Assembly (NCBI RefSeq): GCF_009296315.1
Contig: NZ_WHLY01000002.1
Coordinates: forward strand, 4,438,501-4,502,500
DNA: 64,000 nucleotides
Source of the DNA: Salmonirosea aquatica
Lineage (GTDB): Bacteria; Bacteroidota; Bacteroidia; Cytophagales; Spirosomataceae
Reading direction: 5' to 3'
Under the pieces are notes generated by a model. That model was not told the origin of the DNA. It saw only the letters and a program-made list of their open reading frames with translations, and made no database searches. Shown piece by piece: positions 19,114 through 28,164 of this stretch (position 1 is the first letter of the stretch; each line of letters starts with the position of its first letter). The translations under genes and the position numbers were made by a program.

Positions 19114-20258
19114 TTGTCGAACCATTTTCCGACATTCTCCTCCGCAAAACCCAGGCTCGACGTCATGCCTTTGCCACCTACTCCGGTGATGATCTGCAGC
19201 CGGGGCGCTACTTCATATTCAAAAACTTCGTCGGGATGCTGGGCGTAGTATCCTGCCCAGGAGCGGGCAATGGTACGCACCGGGAACTTTACAATCCGTT
19301 CGGCTTCGGCCAGCATCAATTCATTGATATGATCTTGTAGATCAAAGCCAAGTTCGTCGGTGGCAGTAGCCGGGGCATATTCATGTGAATCGCCGACGAT
19401 GATAGAACCATCGGTTGCCTGTTTGAAAAGGATATGAATGCCCCATTTTTTCAGTTCGATGTAGTGTTCAGGTACTGTCAGTTGGGCAAAAGAAGGGCAG
19501 GCTTCAAAAGCTTCGTAGCGCCGTAAGGTCAATCCTGTCAGCACGTTGGCCGCCATGTTTACCTGGAGAAGAGGCCGGGTCTGGAGCATTTGCAGTTTGC
19601 TGACAATCAAACCACTTGTGGCATAAATTTCAGGAAAAAGGAGCCGAAACTCACTGCCACTGCAAATGACCACCCGCCCGGCTTGCAGCCTTTCGCCCTG
19701 CGCGGTACGTACCTCGACTAAATCACCATTGGGCTCGCAAGCCAGTACGGCCGTGTCGGGCTGGTACCTGATGCCGTATTTCCGGACCCCGTACTCGATC
19801 AGGCGATGCACCATTTTGTCGGGTTCAACGCTGAGGTCATCGGGAAAGAAAATACTACCCTGCACGTAGCGATCATGCAGGTACGGGAAGCGTTCCAGGG
19901 TTTGTTTGGCCGAAAGTAGTTCGTTGGGAAAATCCTTGTCTTTAAAAAGAGCTGCTGACTCCTGAGCGATCTGCCATTCTTCGGCATCAGAAGCCAGGTA
20001 CACCGACCCCTGTGCCCGCACGGTCAGGTCGAACTCCCGTTGGATTTCCTTATAAAGTTCCACGCTGCGCCGCCCATAAGTATGCCAGCAGCCCGCAAGT
20101 CCCGAAGGTACCACCTGCCCGAAATTGCGAACGGTAGCACTTACCGGCCGGTTGTCTTTTTCCAGCAAGGCCACCGTTTTTCCCAAACGAGCGGCCATCA
20201 GCGCGTGAGAGGTACCCAGGATACCTGCGCCGACCACAATAAGATCGAAGGGTTTCAT
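19110..20258 (-). CDS. FAD-dependent oxidoreductase of the phosphonatase-associated type
   Basis: A 382-residue DAO-fold flavoenzyme: GAGILGTSHALMAARLG binds FAD near the N-terminus, VRNFGQV follows, and GVGGKGMT near residue 360 closes the FAD site. Together with the abutting hydrolase upstream this matches the pair known as TIGR03364 (FAD oxidoreductase) and TIGR03351 (phosphonatase-like hydrolase), consistently found side by side. By family association it probably oxidises an amino-organophosphonate to an aldehyde that the hydrolase then cleaves; this is inference. The hydrolase stop codon and this gene's ATG are adjacent (TAAATG), so translation is coupled. Confidence 0.8.
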   Translation of the reverse strand: MKPFDLIVVGAGILGTSHALMAARLGKTVALLEKDNRPVSATVRNFGQVVPSGLAGCWHTYGRRSVELYKEIQREFDLTVRAQGSVYLASDAEEWQIAQESAALFKDKDFPNELLSAKQTLERFPYLHDRYVQGSIFFPDDLSVEPDKMVHRLIEYGVRKYGIRYQPDTAVLACEPNGDLVEVRTAQGERLQAGRVVICSGSEFRLLFPEIYATSGLIVSKLQMLQTRPLLQVNMAANVLTGLTLRRYEAFEACPSFAQLTVPEHYIELKKWGIHILFKQATDGSIIVGDSHEYAPATATDELGFDLQDHINELMLAEAERIVKFPVRTIARSWAGYYAQHPDEVFEYEVAPRLQIITGVGGKGMTSSLGFAEENVGKWFDN

Positions 20259-20980
20259 TTAGATGTTTTCTTCTTCGATGATCGAAATTACCTCCCGCAA
20301 AGACCCGATCAGCCGCGTAGGATGATGCGGTGCCAGCTGGTCGGCAGAATGGGTGCCGTTGGTTACGGCCAGACTCATCCGGCAGCCTGCCGCGAAGCCT
20401 GACTGAATATCCGACGGGGTATCGCCCACGTTGATGACCGCTTGCGCATCATCGACGCCCAGCAAGCGCATGGCTTTCTGAATCATAAAGGGGGCGGGAC
20501 GACCTTTTTCTACCTCATCGCTCGTAATAGAAGCCTGAATGATTGTCGAAGGGGTACCTATGCGCTGCTCGTTCAGTCCTTCCAGCCAGCCGAGTTTTTT
20601 CAGGATAATATCGCATACCTTCCTGTAGAAGCCGGTCGTGAGGGCAATCTGAATATTGTTTTTGTGTAAGAAACCAAACAGTTCCAGGCAACCCTCAGTG
20701 GGAGTAATGTCGTGGGTGAGGTAGTGGTTTTCCAATACTTGGGTAAAGGTCTCGTAGGATTGGTCCACGCGCGTCTGCCATTCGGGGGGGTACGACTGCC
20801 GAGAATTTCTTCCCATAAAGTCTGGAATACAAAATATTTGTGCAAACCCTGCATGGCCAGGATGCGCTCATCGCCGACGGTAAGGCCGGTTTGGCGGGCG
20901 GCTTCGGCAAAGCACGCCTCCACTTCGTGGTGATCAGTGACGGTGGTACCCGCCATGTCGAGAGTAACTAGCTGAATCAT
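20259..20980 (-). CDS. Phosphonatase-like HAD hydrolase, frame-disrupted in a C-run
   Basis: The N-terminal piece (from ATG 20980) has the HAD nucleophile motif VTLDMAGTTV, as in phosphonoacetaldehyde hydrolase, and a cap segment with GLHK, whose Lys may correspond to the Schiff-base lysine of PhnX. The C-terminal piece (20259-20816 frame) has the remaining HAD motifs: LTTGF, KGRPAPFMI and VGDTPSDIQSG. The frames meet at a run of seven G (plus strand, 20784-20790); one more base would read S-R-T-P-P-E-W and give a 239-240-residue protein, the normal size. It is the first gene of a two-gene operon with the FAD oxidoreductase. Likely substrate is a phosphonoaldehyde; not proven. Confidence 0.78.
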
Positions 20981-21178
20981 GATTTTTTGTATAAAAGCCT
21001 TTCAGTTACTGGATTTTTAAAAGTGATCTGAAGATAAAGGCAGGTAAAAATGAATGAAAATAACCGTTTTGATGCCTGGTAGGGCACTCTGCCACTTATC
21101 TCATTCCAAAGCCTGCTGGCCCAAATGTAAGAGGGTTTGTCAGGAAATGCAGAGTCACTGCGTGAAATTAACGTAAAG

Positions 21179-22288
21179 TTAAAGCTGTTCTTTGCGCGTA
21201 TAAAAACCGATGAGTGGGTAATGATCCGAGTAGGGTACTTCCCTAAGGGTTTTAAACTCGGTCAATTCAAGTCGATTCTGGTCGTAAAACTGGTTGTCTA
21301 TTCTAATAAAATTAGGCAGGTGGTTGTAGCTGAATCCAAAGCCCCGCCCCCGCTCTTCAAAGGCATTGGCAAGGCGTCGACGCAAGTGTCCGTACACGTA
21401 GCTGTAAGGGGTTTCATTAAAATCGCCACACACAATAATGGGGTAGGGCGAGGCGGCGATCCACTTTTCCAGCGGGTTTAATTCCTGGGCCCGGGTTTCG
21501 AAGCCACGGCGCATTTGGCGGAAGGCATACTTAGCTTCGTGTTTTTTCTTATCATAATCCTGCTCTGAAACCACCTGGGATAGTTGTAGAGTCATCGAGT
21601 ACAGGTGAGTATTGATGATTCGGAGGGTATCCTTGTTCCAGACTATATCAGCCTGTAGCAGGCCATTCTGTCCACTGAAAAGCGTGTCGCGGGTAGCCAG
21701 AATGGGGTACCTTGAGAACACCGCCAGCCCGAATTCGCTGGGAGAGCCGTGTGACCCTTGCAGCAGGAAAGCATGGTGACGGTAGCCGGTTTTAATCAGC
21801 ATTTCCGTGATGTGGAAATCTTCCATATCTCCATGGCTGAAATACTCCTGAAGGCACAGTACATCGGCATTCTGTTGAACCAGCCAGTTTTTAAACTGTT
21901 TCAACGTAGTGTGGTTTTCTTCGTGCCTGTACTGGTTCAGTCCGAAGTTGAAAACATTGTAATTCAGCACCGAAATGACAGGACTCTGTCCACGGCTCGG
22001 AGCCGCGGCCAGCGAAGGGCCGGGTGAAAGATCCAGCTGGAAGGTACGGGCCAAAAAGGGGAGTCCGGCCAGTAAGACAAGCAACGTGACGATAGCCCGT
22101 CGGGGCGCTACCGCCAGCCACAGTACCATAAATACCAAATGTAAAACGACTACTACGGGCAGGGACATCATCATGAAGCCCGCAATCCAGTGCGAACTGA
22201 AGGTCCAGTAGGTAAGCGCATAAACGATCAGGGTGTATAAAACGAGGATTTTGTACAAAAACCAGAGGAAGCCTGTAAGCAGACGCAT
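21179..22288 (-). CDS. Membrane-anchored endonuclease/exonuclease/phosphatase family protein
   Basis: 369 residues. Three hydrophobic segments occupy about 5-95, then the EEP catalytic domain at about 110-365. Catalytic landmarks: SVLNYNVFNFG, DVLCLQEYF (Glu metal ligand), INTHLYS, VCGDFNETP (Asp-Asn pair) and the terminal PYSDHYPLIG (Asp-His). This fold covers nucleases, phosphoinositide phosphatases and sphingomyelinases, so the substrate is open; membrane anchoring with an outward domain is typical of Bacteroidota versions. It is upstream of the phosphonatase pair in the same direction but separated from it by about 200 bp. Confidence 0.85.
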   Translation of the reverse strand: MRLLTGFLWFLYKILVLYTLIVYALTYWTFSSHWIAGFMMMSLPVVVVLHLVFMVLWLAVAPRRAIVTLLVLLAGLPFLARTFQLDLSPGPSLAAAPSRGQSPVISVLNYNVFNFGLNQYRHEENHTTLKQFKNWLVQQNADVLCLQEYFSHGDMEDFHITEMLIKTGYRHHAFLLQGSHGSPSEFGLAVFSRYPILATRDTLFSGQNGLLQADIVWNKDTLRIINTHLYSMTLQLSQVVSEQDYDKKKHEAKYAFRQMRRGFETRAQELNPLEKWIAASPYPIIVCGDFNETPYSYVYGHLRRRLANAFEERGRGFGFSYNHLPNFIRIDNQFYDQNRLELTEFKTLREVPYSDHYPLIGFYTRKEQL

Positions 22289-22354
22289 AAATGAGAGGCG
22301 GATGAAACTCCAAAATTATGACATCGGAACGAATAAAACCGGGAACAAGTTGTG

Positions 22355-22386
22355 TTTGTGGAAATTGTAAAATAGTATTATCTTTG
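22355..22386 (+). promoter_or_regulatory. Promoter of the rimP-nusA-infB operon (Bacteroidota sigma-A type)
   Basis: TTTG at 22355-22358 is the -33 element and TATCTTTG at 22379-22386, an exact TAnnTTTG match, is the -7 element; the gap is 20 bp. The site is 64 bp before the rimP ATG and lies in the divergent region next to the EEP gene. Confidence 0.7.
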
Positions 22387-22449
22387 CGGCATAATTTCGG
22401 TTCAATAGTTATGAGCGAGGGGATATGGAATCCCCTTTTTTGTTGTAGC

Positions 22450-22923
22450 ATGGCGTCCAAAGAGCAGATCGAATCCCTGTTGGCTCCCTTCCTTGAGGAG
22501 GGAAAATATTTCATCGTAGACATTCAGATCAAAGCGTCCCGGGCCAGCCAGAAACTCATGATCCTGTTGGATAGCGACGAAGGAATTACGATTCAGGAAT
22601 GTGCCGACATCAGCCGCAACCTGGACGAAGCTCTGGAAGCCTTTGGGGAAGCCTATACGCTGGAAGTGTCGTCACCCGGATTGGATCAACCCTTGCGTCT
22701 GCCGCGGCAATACCAGAAAAACGTGGGCAGGAATCTGAAGGTAACTTTGGCCACAGGGCAAACCCTGACGGGAACCTTGGTGGAAGTGAAGGAGGGCAGT
22801 ATTGTACTGCAACTGCCTGCTCCTCGTAAAAAGCCGAAAACCCCGGCTGAAGAATCCGCACTGCGTCCCGAGATCGAACTCGAATCCATTGTGAAGGCGG
22901 TGGTGCAGGTGTCGTTTAAGTGA
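22450..22923 (+). CDS. rimP: Ribosome maturation factor RimP
   Basis: The ATG at 22450 (MASKEQIESL) gives 157 residues; in-frame codons further upstream fall in the promoter region. It has the two RimP domains: the N-terminal alpha/beta part with FIVDIQIKASRASQKLMILL, DEGITIQECADISRNLDEAL and the signature LEVSSPGLDQPLR, then the SH3-like C-terminal part (VGRNLKVTL, TGTLVEVKEGSIVLQL). RimP helps assemble the 30S subunit. Its place before nusA and infB is the conserved bacterial order, and this context makes the identification secure. Confidence 0.95.
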   Translation: MASKEQIESLLAPFLEEGKYFIVDIQIKASRASQKLMILLDSDEGITIQECADISRNLDEALEAFGEAYTLEVSSPGLDQPLRLPRQYQKNVGRNLKVTLATGQTLTGTLVEVKEGSIVLQLPAPRKKPKTPAEESALRPEIELESIVKAVVQVSFK

Positions 22924-22931
22924 GTAACGGT

Positions 22932-22970
22932 AAGCCTCATTAGGAGGCTTTTGTGAAATATGTAAATTTG
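22932..22970 (+). promoter_or_regulatory. Hairpin and possible internal promoter between rimP and nusA
   Basis: AAGCCTC and GAGGCTT (22932-22938 and 22944-22950) form a 7-bp stem followed by TTTG, and TAAATTTG, an exact -7 match, is at 22963-22970, 35 bp before the nusA ATG. A -33 partner at proper spacing is not evident. The hairpin may act as a weak terminator or processing site, allowing nusA-infB to be set separately from rimP; this is inference. Confidence 0.4.
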
Positions 22971-23004
22971 TAATTCAGAAATAAGTCAGTATCCTAATAA
23001 GACC

Positions 23005-24246
23005 ATGGATAGCTCAGTATTAATAGATTCATTTGCCGACTTTGCCAGTTCGAAAAGCATCGATCGTCCCACGATGATCAGCGTATTGGAAGAAGTGTTC
23101 CGTACCATGATCCGTAAGAAATACGGTACCGATGATAACTTTGACGTTATCATTAACCCCGAAAACGGGGATCTCGAAATGTGGCGTACCCGCGAAATCG
23201 TCGACGACGACTCGGAGGATATTTGGGATTATGACAAAATTCCCCTCTCCGAAGCCCGTAAGATCCAATCCGATTTCGAGGTAGGTGAAGAGGTGGCCGA
23301 GGAAGTGAAGCTGGTCGATTTTGGCCGCCGCCTGGTACAAACCGCCCGGCAGACGCTTATCCAGAAGATCAAGGATCTGGAAAAGGAGATGCTGTATGAC
23401 AAGTACAAAGATCAGGTCGGCGAACTCATCACGGGCGAGGTATACCAAACCCTGCGCAACGAACTGATTGTACTCGACAACGAAGGCAACGAGCTTTCCC
23501 TGCCCCGCACCGAGCAGATTTCCAAGGACCGCTTTCGCAAGGGAGACAGTGTGAAGGCCGTGATTCATAAGGTGGAAATGAACAACGGGACGCCCCGGAT
23601 TACGCTGTCGCGGACTTCTTCGGTGTTTCTGGAAAGGCTTTTTGAAATCGAAATTCCCGAAATCTACGACGGTCTGATTTCTGTCCGTCGTATCGTCCGC
23701 GAGCCGGGCGACCGCGCCAAGGTAGCTGTTGAATCCTACGACGACCGGATTGACCCTGTAGGGGCTTGCGTGGGTATGAAAGGCTCCCGGATCCATTCGA
23801 TCGTGCGTGAGCTGGGCAATGAGAATATTGACGTGATTAACTACACCGAGAATCTCGAACTGCTCATCAGCCGTTCGCTGAGTCCGGCTAAAATCAGTTC
23901 GGTGCAGATTGACCGGGACGCGAAGCGCGTGTCGGTTTATCTAAAACCGGATCAGGTATCGCTGGCGATCGGGAAGGGCGGCCAGAATATCAAACTGGCG
24001 GGCCGGTTGGTTGGCATGGAAATCGACGTATTCCGGGATGTGGAAGAGTTGGCCGAGGAAGATGTGGACTTGTCGGAATTCGACGATGAAATTGAAGCTT
24101 GGATGATCGAGGAATTCCGTAAGATCGGACTCGATACGGCCAAGAGTGTACTGGCTTTGAGTAAAGAAGAACTGCTGCGCCGAACCGATCTCGAAGAAAA
24201 TTCGATTGAGGACGTGCTGGATGTATTGCGCAAGGAATTTGAATAG
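23005..24246 (+). CDS. nusA: Transcription termination/antitermination factor NusA
   Basis: 413 residues. N-terminal RNA-polymerase-binding domain at about 1-130 (MISVLEEVFRTMIRKKYG, DFGRRLVQTARQTLIQKI), S1 domain at about 135-200 (GELITGEVYQTLRNELIVLD), KH1 and KH2 at about 205-340 (VGACVGMKGSRIHSIVRELGNE and IGKGGQNIKLAGRLVG), then a short acidic tail with one C-terminal repeat-like segment. It binds RNA polymerase and controls pausing, termination and antitermination. It sits between rimP and infB, the standard operon order. Confidence 0.97.
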   Translation: MDSSVLIDSFADFASSKSIDRPTMISVLEEVFRTMIRKKYGTDDNFDVIINPENGDLEMWRTREIVDDDSEDIWDYDKIPLSEARKIQSDFEVGEEVAEEVKLVDFGRRLVQTARQTLIQKIKDLEKEMLYDKYKDQVGELITGEVYQTLRNELIVLDNEGNELSLPRTEQISKDRFRKGDSVKAVIHKVEMNNGTPRITLSRTSSVFLERLFEIEIPEIYDGLISVRRIVREPGDRAKVAVESYDDRIDPVGACVGMKGSRIHSIVRELGNENIDVINYTENLELLISRSLSPAKISSVQIDRDAKRVSVYLKPDQVSLAIGKGGQNIKLAGRLVGMEIDVFRDVEELAEEDVDLSEFDDEIEAWMIEEFRKIGLDTAKSVLALSKEELLRRTDLEENSIEDVLDVLRKEFE

Positions 24247-24358
24247 TACCCTACCAGGTAGAGGTGCATTTGGAAATAAATTTAATACAAGCCATCCGTG
24301 GATAACACCCCGGTGGCATCACAACACACAAGACCAATTTTTTTGTTAATTGCTTCCT

Positions 24359-27327
24359 ATGGCAGAAGATAAAATGATGCGCCTGAGCCAAGTGGCAAGG
24401 ATCCTGAACGTAGGTATCTCTACGATCGTGGATCATCTGTCTGCCAATGGGTATAAGGTAGAAACCAATCCGAATACTAAGATTAATGCCGCCCAAATTG
24501 ACTTTTTAGCAAAAGATTTCAATTCGGAAAAACTGCGGACTTCGGGCAATCCGCCCAAGCCCGCCGCCGCACCGGAAATCCAGCCGAAGGGTGATCAGCG
24601 TTCGAGCGGTAATGACGAAATTTTGTATTTCCGTACTTCACCAACGGTCAAGCCCGCTGAAAAAGAGGAAGAAGTTCCGGCCGTGAAGCCTGCGGAAGCA
24701 CCTTCACCGTTATCGGAGTCACGCCTGCCTGGTATCAAAGTGGTCGGCAAGATCGATCTCAACGCCAGAAAACCAGTCGTACCACCTCCTGTTGCTCCTC
24801 CCAAAACGGAAGCGAATGAGCCTCGGGCAACCCCCAGGTGACTCCTCCCGCGCCAGAGCCCGCCAAACAAGAGGTTGTGGTACCTAAGGAAGTAGAAGAG
24901 GTAGCGCCTGCGCCGGTAGCAGAGCCGGTGACTCCGGCTGAGCCCATTCAGAAAACACCCCCCCAACCCCAGGCGGTTGAGCCGGTTGTGGAGCCCCAAC
25001 CTGCAGCCAAAAAAGCAGACGAACCTCGGGAAGCAGTGCGCGAAGAACCCGAGATTAAAGAGCAGGCACCGGCTCCAGCGGTTCCATCCGTTGCGCCAAC
25101 AGCAGAAGCTCAGGAAGAGAATCCCAATATTATTGAAGCCAAGGGCCAGCAGTTGCGAGGCCTGAAGGTAGTAGGAAAAATAGAACTGCCTTCTGAGCGC
25201 TCCCGGAAAAAAGATCCCGTGGCTTCCAGTGATGCCTCAGGAGATAAGAAGAGGCGGCGTAAACGTAAGCGCATCCGGGATGTATCCGGAGAAGAAAAGC
25301 CAGCCGCCGCCACGGCCGCTGCTGGTACCACGGCCCCTAAGGCCAAGGAAGCTACCACTGCTACCAAGAGTACCGCCGCCGGAGCTGCCAAAACCCGTGG
25401 ACGCCGTGGTGTCCGGCGTGAGGAGGTATCGGACAAAGAGGTTGCAGACAACATCAAGGCTACGATGGCCCGCATGGGCGGAGGTACCCCTAGCCGGACA
25501 GCAAGAGGTGGAAGTAAACGCCGCCGCGACCGAGGCGATCAGGATGATAGTGGATTCGATCAGAATGAAACCAAGGTACTGCGCGTGACTGAGTTCATCT
25601 CGGCCAACGAACTGGCCTCCCTGATGGATGTCACGGTGCAGGAGGTAATTTCGGTTTGTCTGAACATGGGTATGTTCGTATCCATCAACCAGCGGATCGA
25701 TGCCGAGGCCATCACCTTCATTGCGGATGAGTTCGGCTACGAGGTGGAGTTCATCTCGGCCGAAGAAGAAATTCAGAATGAGGTAGTGGAGGAAGTGGAC
25801 GCTCCAGAGGACCTGATCGAAAGGGCTCCTATTGTTACCATTATGGGTCACGTCGATCATGGTAAAACATCGCTACTGGACTATATCCGCTCGGCCAATG
25901 TGGCTAGCGGTGAGGCGGGCGGTATCACCCAACACATCGGGGCTTACAGCGTTAAGACCAAAACCGGCAAACAGGTTACCTTCCTGGATACGCCCGGTCA
26001 CGAAGCCTTTACGGCCATGCGGGCCCGGGGTGCCAAGGTAACTGACGTGGTCATCGTGGTGATTGCGGCGGATGATAGTATCATGCCACAGACCCGCGAG
26101 GCCATCAACCATGCCCAGGTTGCCGGCGTACCTATTGTATTTGCATTTAGTAAGGTAGACAAAGCAGGAGCGAACACTGAAAAAATCCGGGAAGAGCTCG
26201 CCAATATGAATTATCTGGTGGAGGACTGGGGTGGTAAGTACCAATCTCAGGAAATTTCTTCCAAATCGGGACTGGGTATCGACGACCTGCTCGAAAAGGT
26301 ACTTCTCGAAGCCGAATTACTCGAACTGAAAGCTAATCCTGACCGGCGAGCTTCGGGAACCGTGGTGGAAGCCTCTTTGGACAAAGGCCGGGGCTATGTG
26401 ACTACCATTCTGGTAGAAGCCGGGACGCTCAAAGTTGGTGATATTATCCTCGCTGGAGCGCACCATGGCCGCGTGAAGGCCATGACTGATTACCTGGGCA
26501 AACGCCTGAAAAACGCCGGCCCTTCCATGCCGGTGCAGGTGCTGGGACTCAATGGTGCCCCACAGGCCGGGGATAAGTTCAACGTGATGGAGCTGGAACG
26601 CGATGCGCGTGAGCTGGCCAACAAGCGTGAGCAAATTCTGCGTGAGCAAACCATCCGTTCACGTAAGCACATTACGCTGGAAGAGATTGGACGGCGCAAG
26701 GCGATTGGTTCGTTCAAGGAACTCAACCTGATTGTGAAAGGGGACGTAGATGGTTCGGTAGAAGCGCTTTCGGATTCTTTGCTTCAACTTTCCACTTCCG
26801 AAATTCAGGTCAATATCATCCACAAGGCCGTTGGGCAAATATCCGAATCGGATGTGAACCTGGCTATTGCTTCGGATGCGATCATTGTGGGCTTCCAGGT
26901 ACGGCCTTCGTCCAATGCCAAGAAAATGGCCGAACAGGAGCAAATCGAAATCCGTCATTACTCCGTAATCTACAACGCCATTGAAGAAATCAAGGATGCC
27001 ATGACGGGTATGTTGGCCCCGACGGTAGAAGAAGTGGTAACGGGCAATATCGAAATACGTGAAGTGTTCAAGATCAGCCGCATAGGTACCATTGCCGGTT
27101 GTTATGTAACGGATGGTTTTGTGAAACGCAATAACAAAATCCGGATTATCCGGGATGGTATTGTAATCCATACGGGCGAGATCGATTCACTCAAACGCTT
27201 CAAGGATGATGTGAACGAGGTACGTTCGGGATACGAATGTGGCTTGAATATCAAAAATTTTAACGACATCGACGTCGGCGATATCATCGAGAGCTTCGAG
27301 CTACGTGAAGTAAAACGGACGCTATAA
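24359..27327 (+). CDS. infB: Translation initiation factor IF-2, frame-disrupted near residue 160
   Basis: The ATG at 24359 ([16 protein letters not shown]) opens the N-terminal IF-2 domain, followed by a Pro/Ala/Glu-rich linker. The frame stops at 24841 just after a C5 run (24831-24835); one extra C would read RATPQVTPP and continue straight into the main frame, which otherwise has only a GTG at 24838. Downstream: more low-complexity linker with RRKRKRIRD, then the second N-domain ([20 protein letters not shown]), G domain [17 protein letters not shown] and FSKVDK, then domains II-IV ending KRTL. Joined length is about 989 residues. IF-2 recruits initiator tRNA to the 30S subunit and is essential, so a true loss is unlikely. 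Confidence 0.93.
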
Positions 27328-27347
27328 GCCTTACGATGTCAGATTAT

Positions 27348-27383
27348 AAAAAAAGCAGACCTCCGCGGGGGGCTGCTTTTTTT
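27348..27383 (+). terminator. Intrinsic terminator closing the rimP-nusA-infB operon
   Basis: Seven A, GCAG, a partly self-pairing GC-rich interior (CCTCC against GGGGG), then CTGC and seven T. It starts 21 bp after the infB stop. The A/T-runs on both sides extend the stem and make it work in both directions. Confidence 0.8.
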
Positions 27384-27509
27384 ATGTCCTCCTTTTATTT
27401 TCTTTCAGCGATTTGTGGCAGTTACCACAAAATGGATAGGAAGTTTCGCAGGGAAAGGCACAGTTTTTTAAGAGAAGAAAGGTACCTAATATACTTTAAC
27501 CCCAATACA

Positions 27510-27842
27510 ATGGAAACGGATAAGAAAGTAGAGAATGAACAGGATAATACGCTGGCTCATGTGACCAATCAGGGAAAAGAAAAAGACACGGAAAGCTACG
27601 ATCCTGATCGCTACGTGCCTTCGGCGACTAGCGGGGAAGAGCACGAAGAGGGGGTACCTTTGGAAGAAGCCGAACCCGACGAAGGGTATAGCACCGATCC
27701 CGCTCAGGGGAAATGGAGCGCCTCGCTGCATCTGGCCGATGAGGATATGGATCGCCGTTTGGATGATCCGCTGAAGGAAGCAAAAAATATTCAGGAAAGC
27801 TACGAAAAGTCGGAGCAGCACTCCCGGCAAGAAAAGCTGTAG
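27510..27842 (+). CDS. Small acidic hypothetical protein
   Basis: The ATG at 27510 (METDKKVENEQ) gives 110 residues; the in-frame upstream codons run through the infB terminator and are rejected. The product is rich in Glu, Asp, Lys and Ser, has no membrane segment or signal, and reads as largely disordered (YDPDRYVPSATSGEEHEEG, PLEEAEPDEGY). I do not recognise a family. A similar acidic small protein follows 49 bp after its stop, so they may be co-transcribed. Confidence 0.6.
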   Translation: METDKKVENEQDNTLAHVTNQGKEKDTESYDPDRYVPSATSGEEHEEGVPLEEAEPDEGYSTDPAQGKWSASLHLADEDMDRRLDDPLKEAKNIQESYEKSEQHSRQEKL

Positions 27843-27891
27843 GTACCCTACCTTAATATGCGCATAGTATTAATGATAAACCTAACAAATT

Positions 27892-28149
27892 ATGAAAGAT
27901 CAAGAGAATAAACCCAGCCAGGAAATTGATGAAGAAAGGGTCGTGCAAACCCATTCTAATCTGGGACTAGTCGATGCCCGTCCCGGCGAGAGTACCTTTC
28001 CAACGGGTACGAAGAACCACAGTACACAATTGGATCATGCCTTTGATGAAGTTGCCGATCCGCTCACCGATGAGGTGGCGCTGGAAGATGATTTGTCGGC
28101 CATTGAAGATATCGATCCCGAGGACGGGTCGGATTCGGATAGGGACTGA
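27892..28149 (+). CDS. Small acidic hypothetical protein
   Basis: 85 residues starting MKDQENKPSQEID and ending in an acidic run (EDIDPEDGSDSDRD). Charged and without hydrophobic segments; likely disordered and cytoplasmic. It shares composition, not clear sequence, with the preceding small protein. No known family is recognised. The next gene is convergent, 15 bp away. Confidence 0.6.
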   Translation: MKDQENKPSQEIDEERVVQTHSNLGLVDARPGESTFPTGTKNHSTQLDHAFDEVADPLTDEVALEDDLSAIEDIDPEDGSDSDRD

Positions 28150-28164
28150 GGCAGGAACCAATGT

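Noticed and set aside
20784-20790. Poly-G phase variation in the phosphonatase-like gene
   Set aside because: Runs are short, and the same defect hits an essential gene; no promoter or regulated switch suggests contingency.
27336-27509. Longer N-terminus of the acidic protein after infB
   Set aside because: The added codons encode the infB terminator hairpin; ATG at 27510 fits better.
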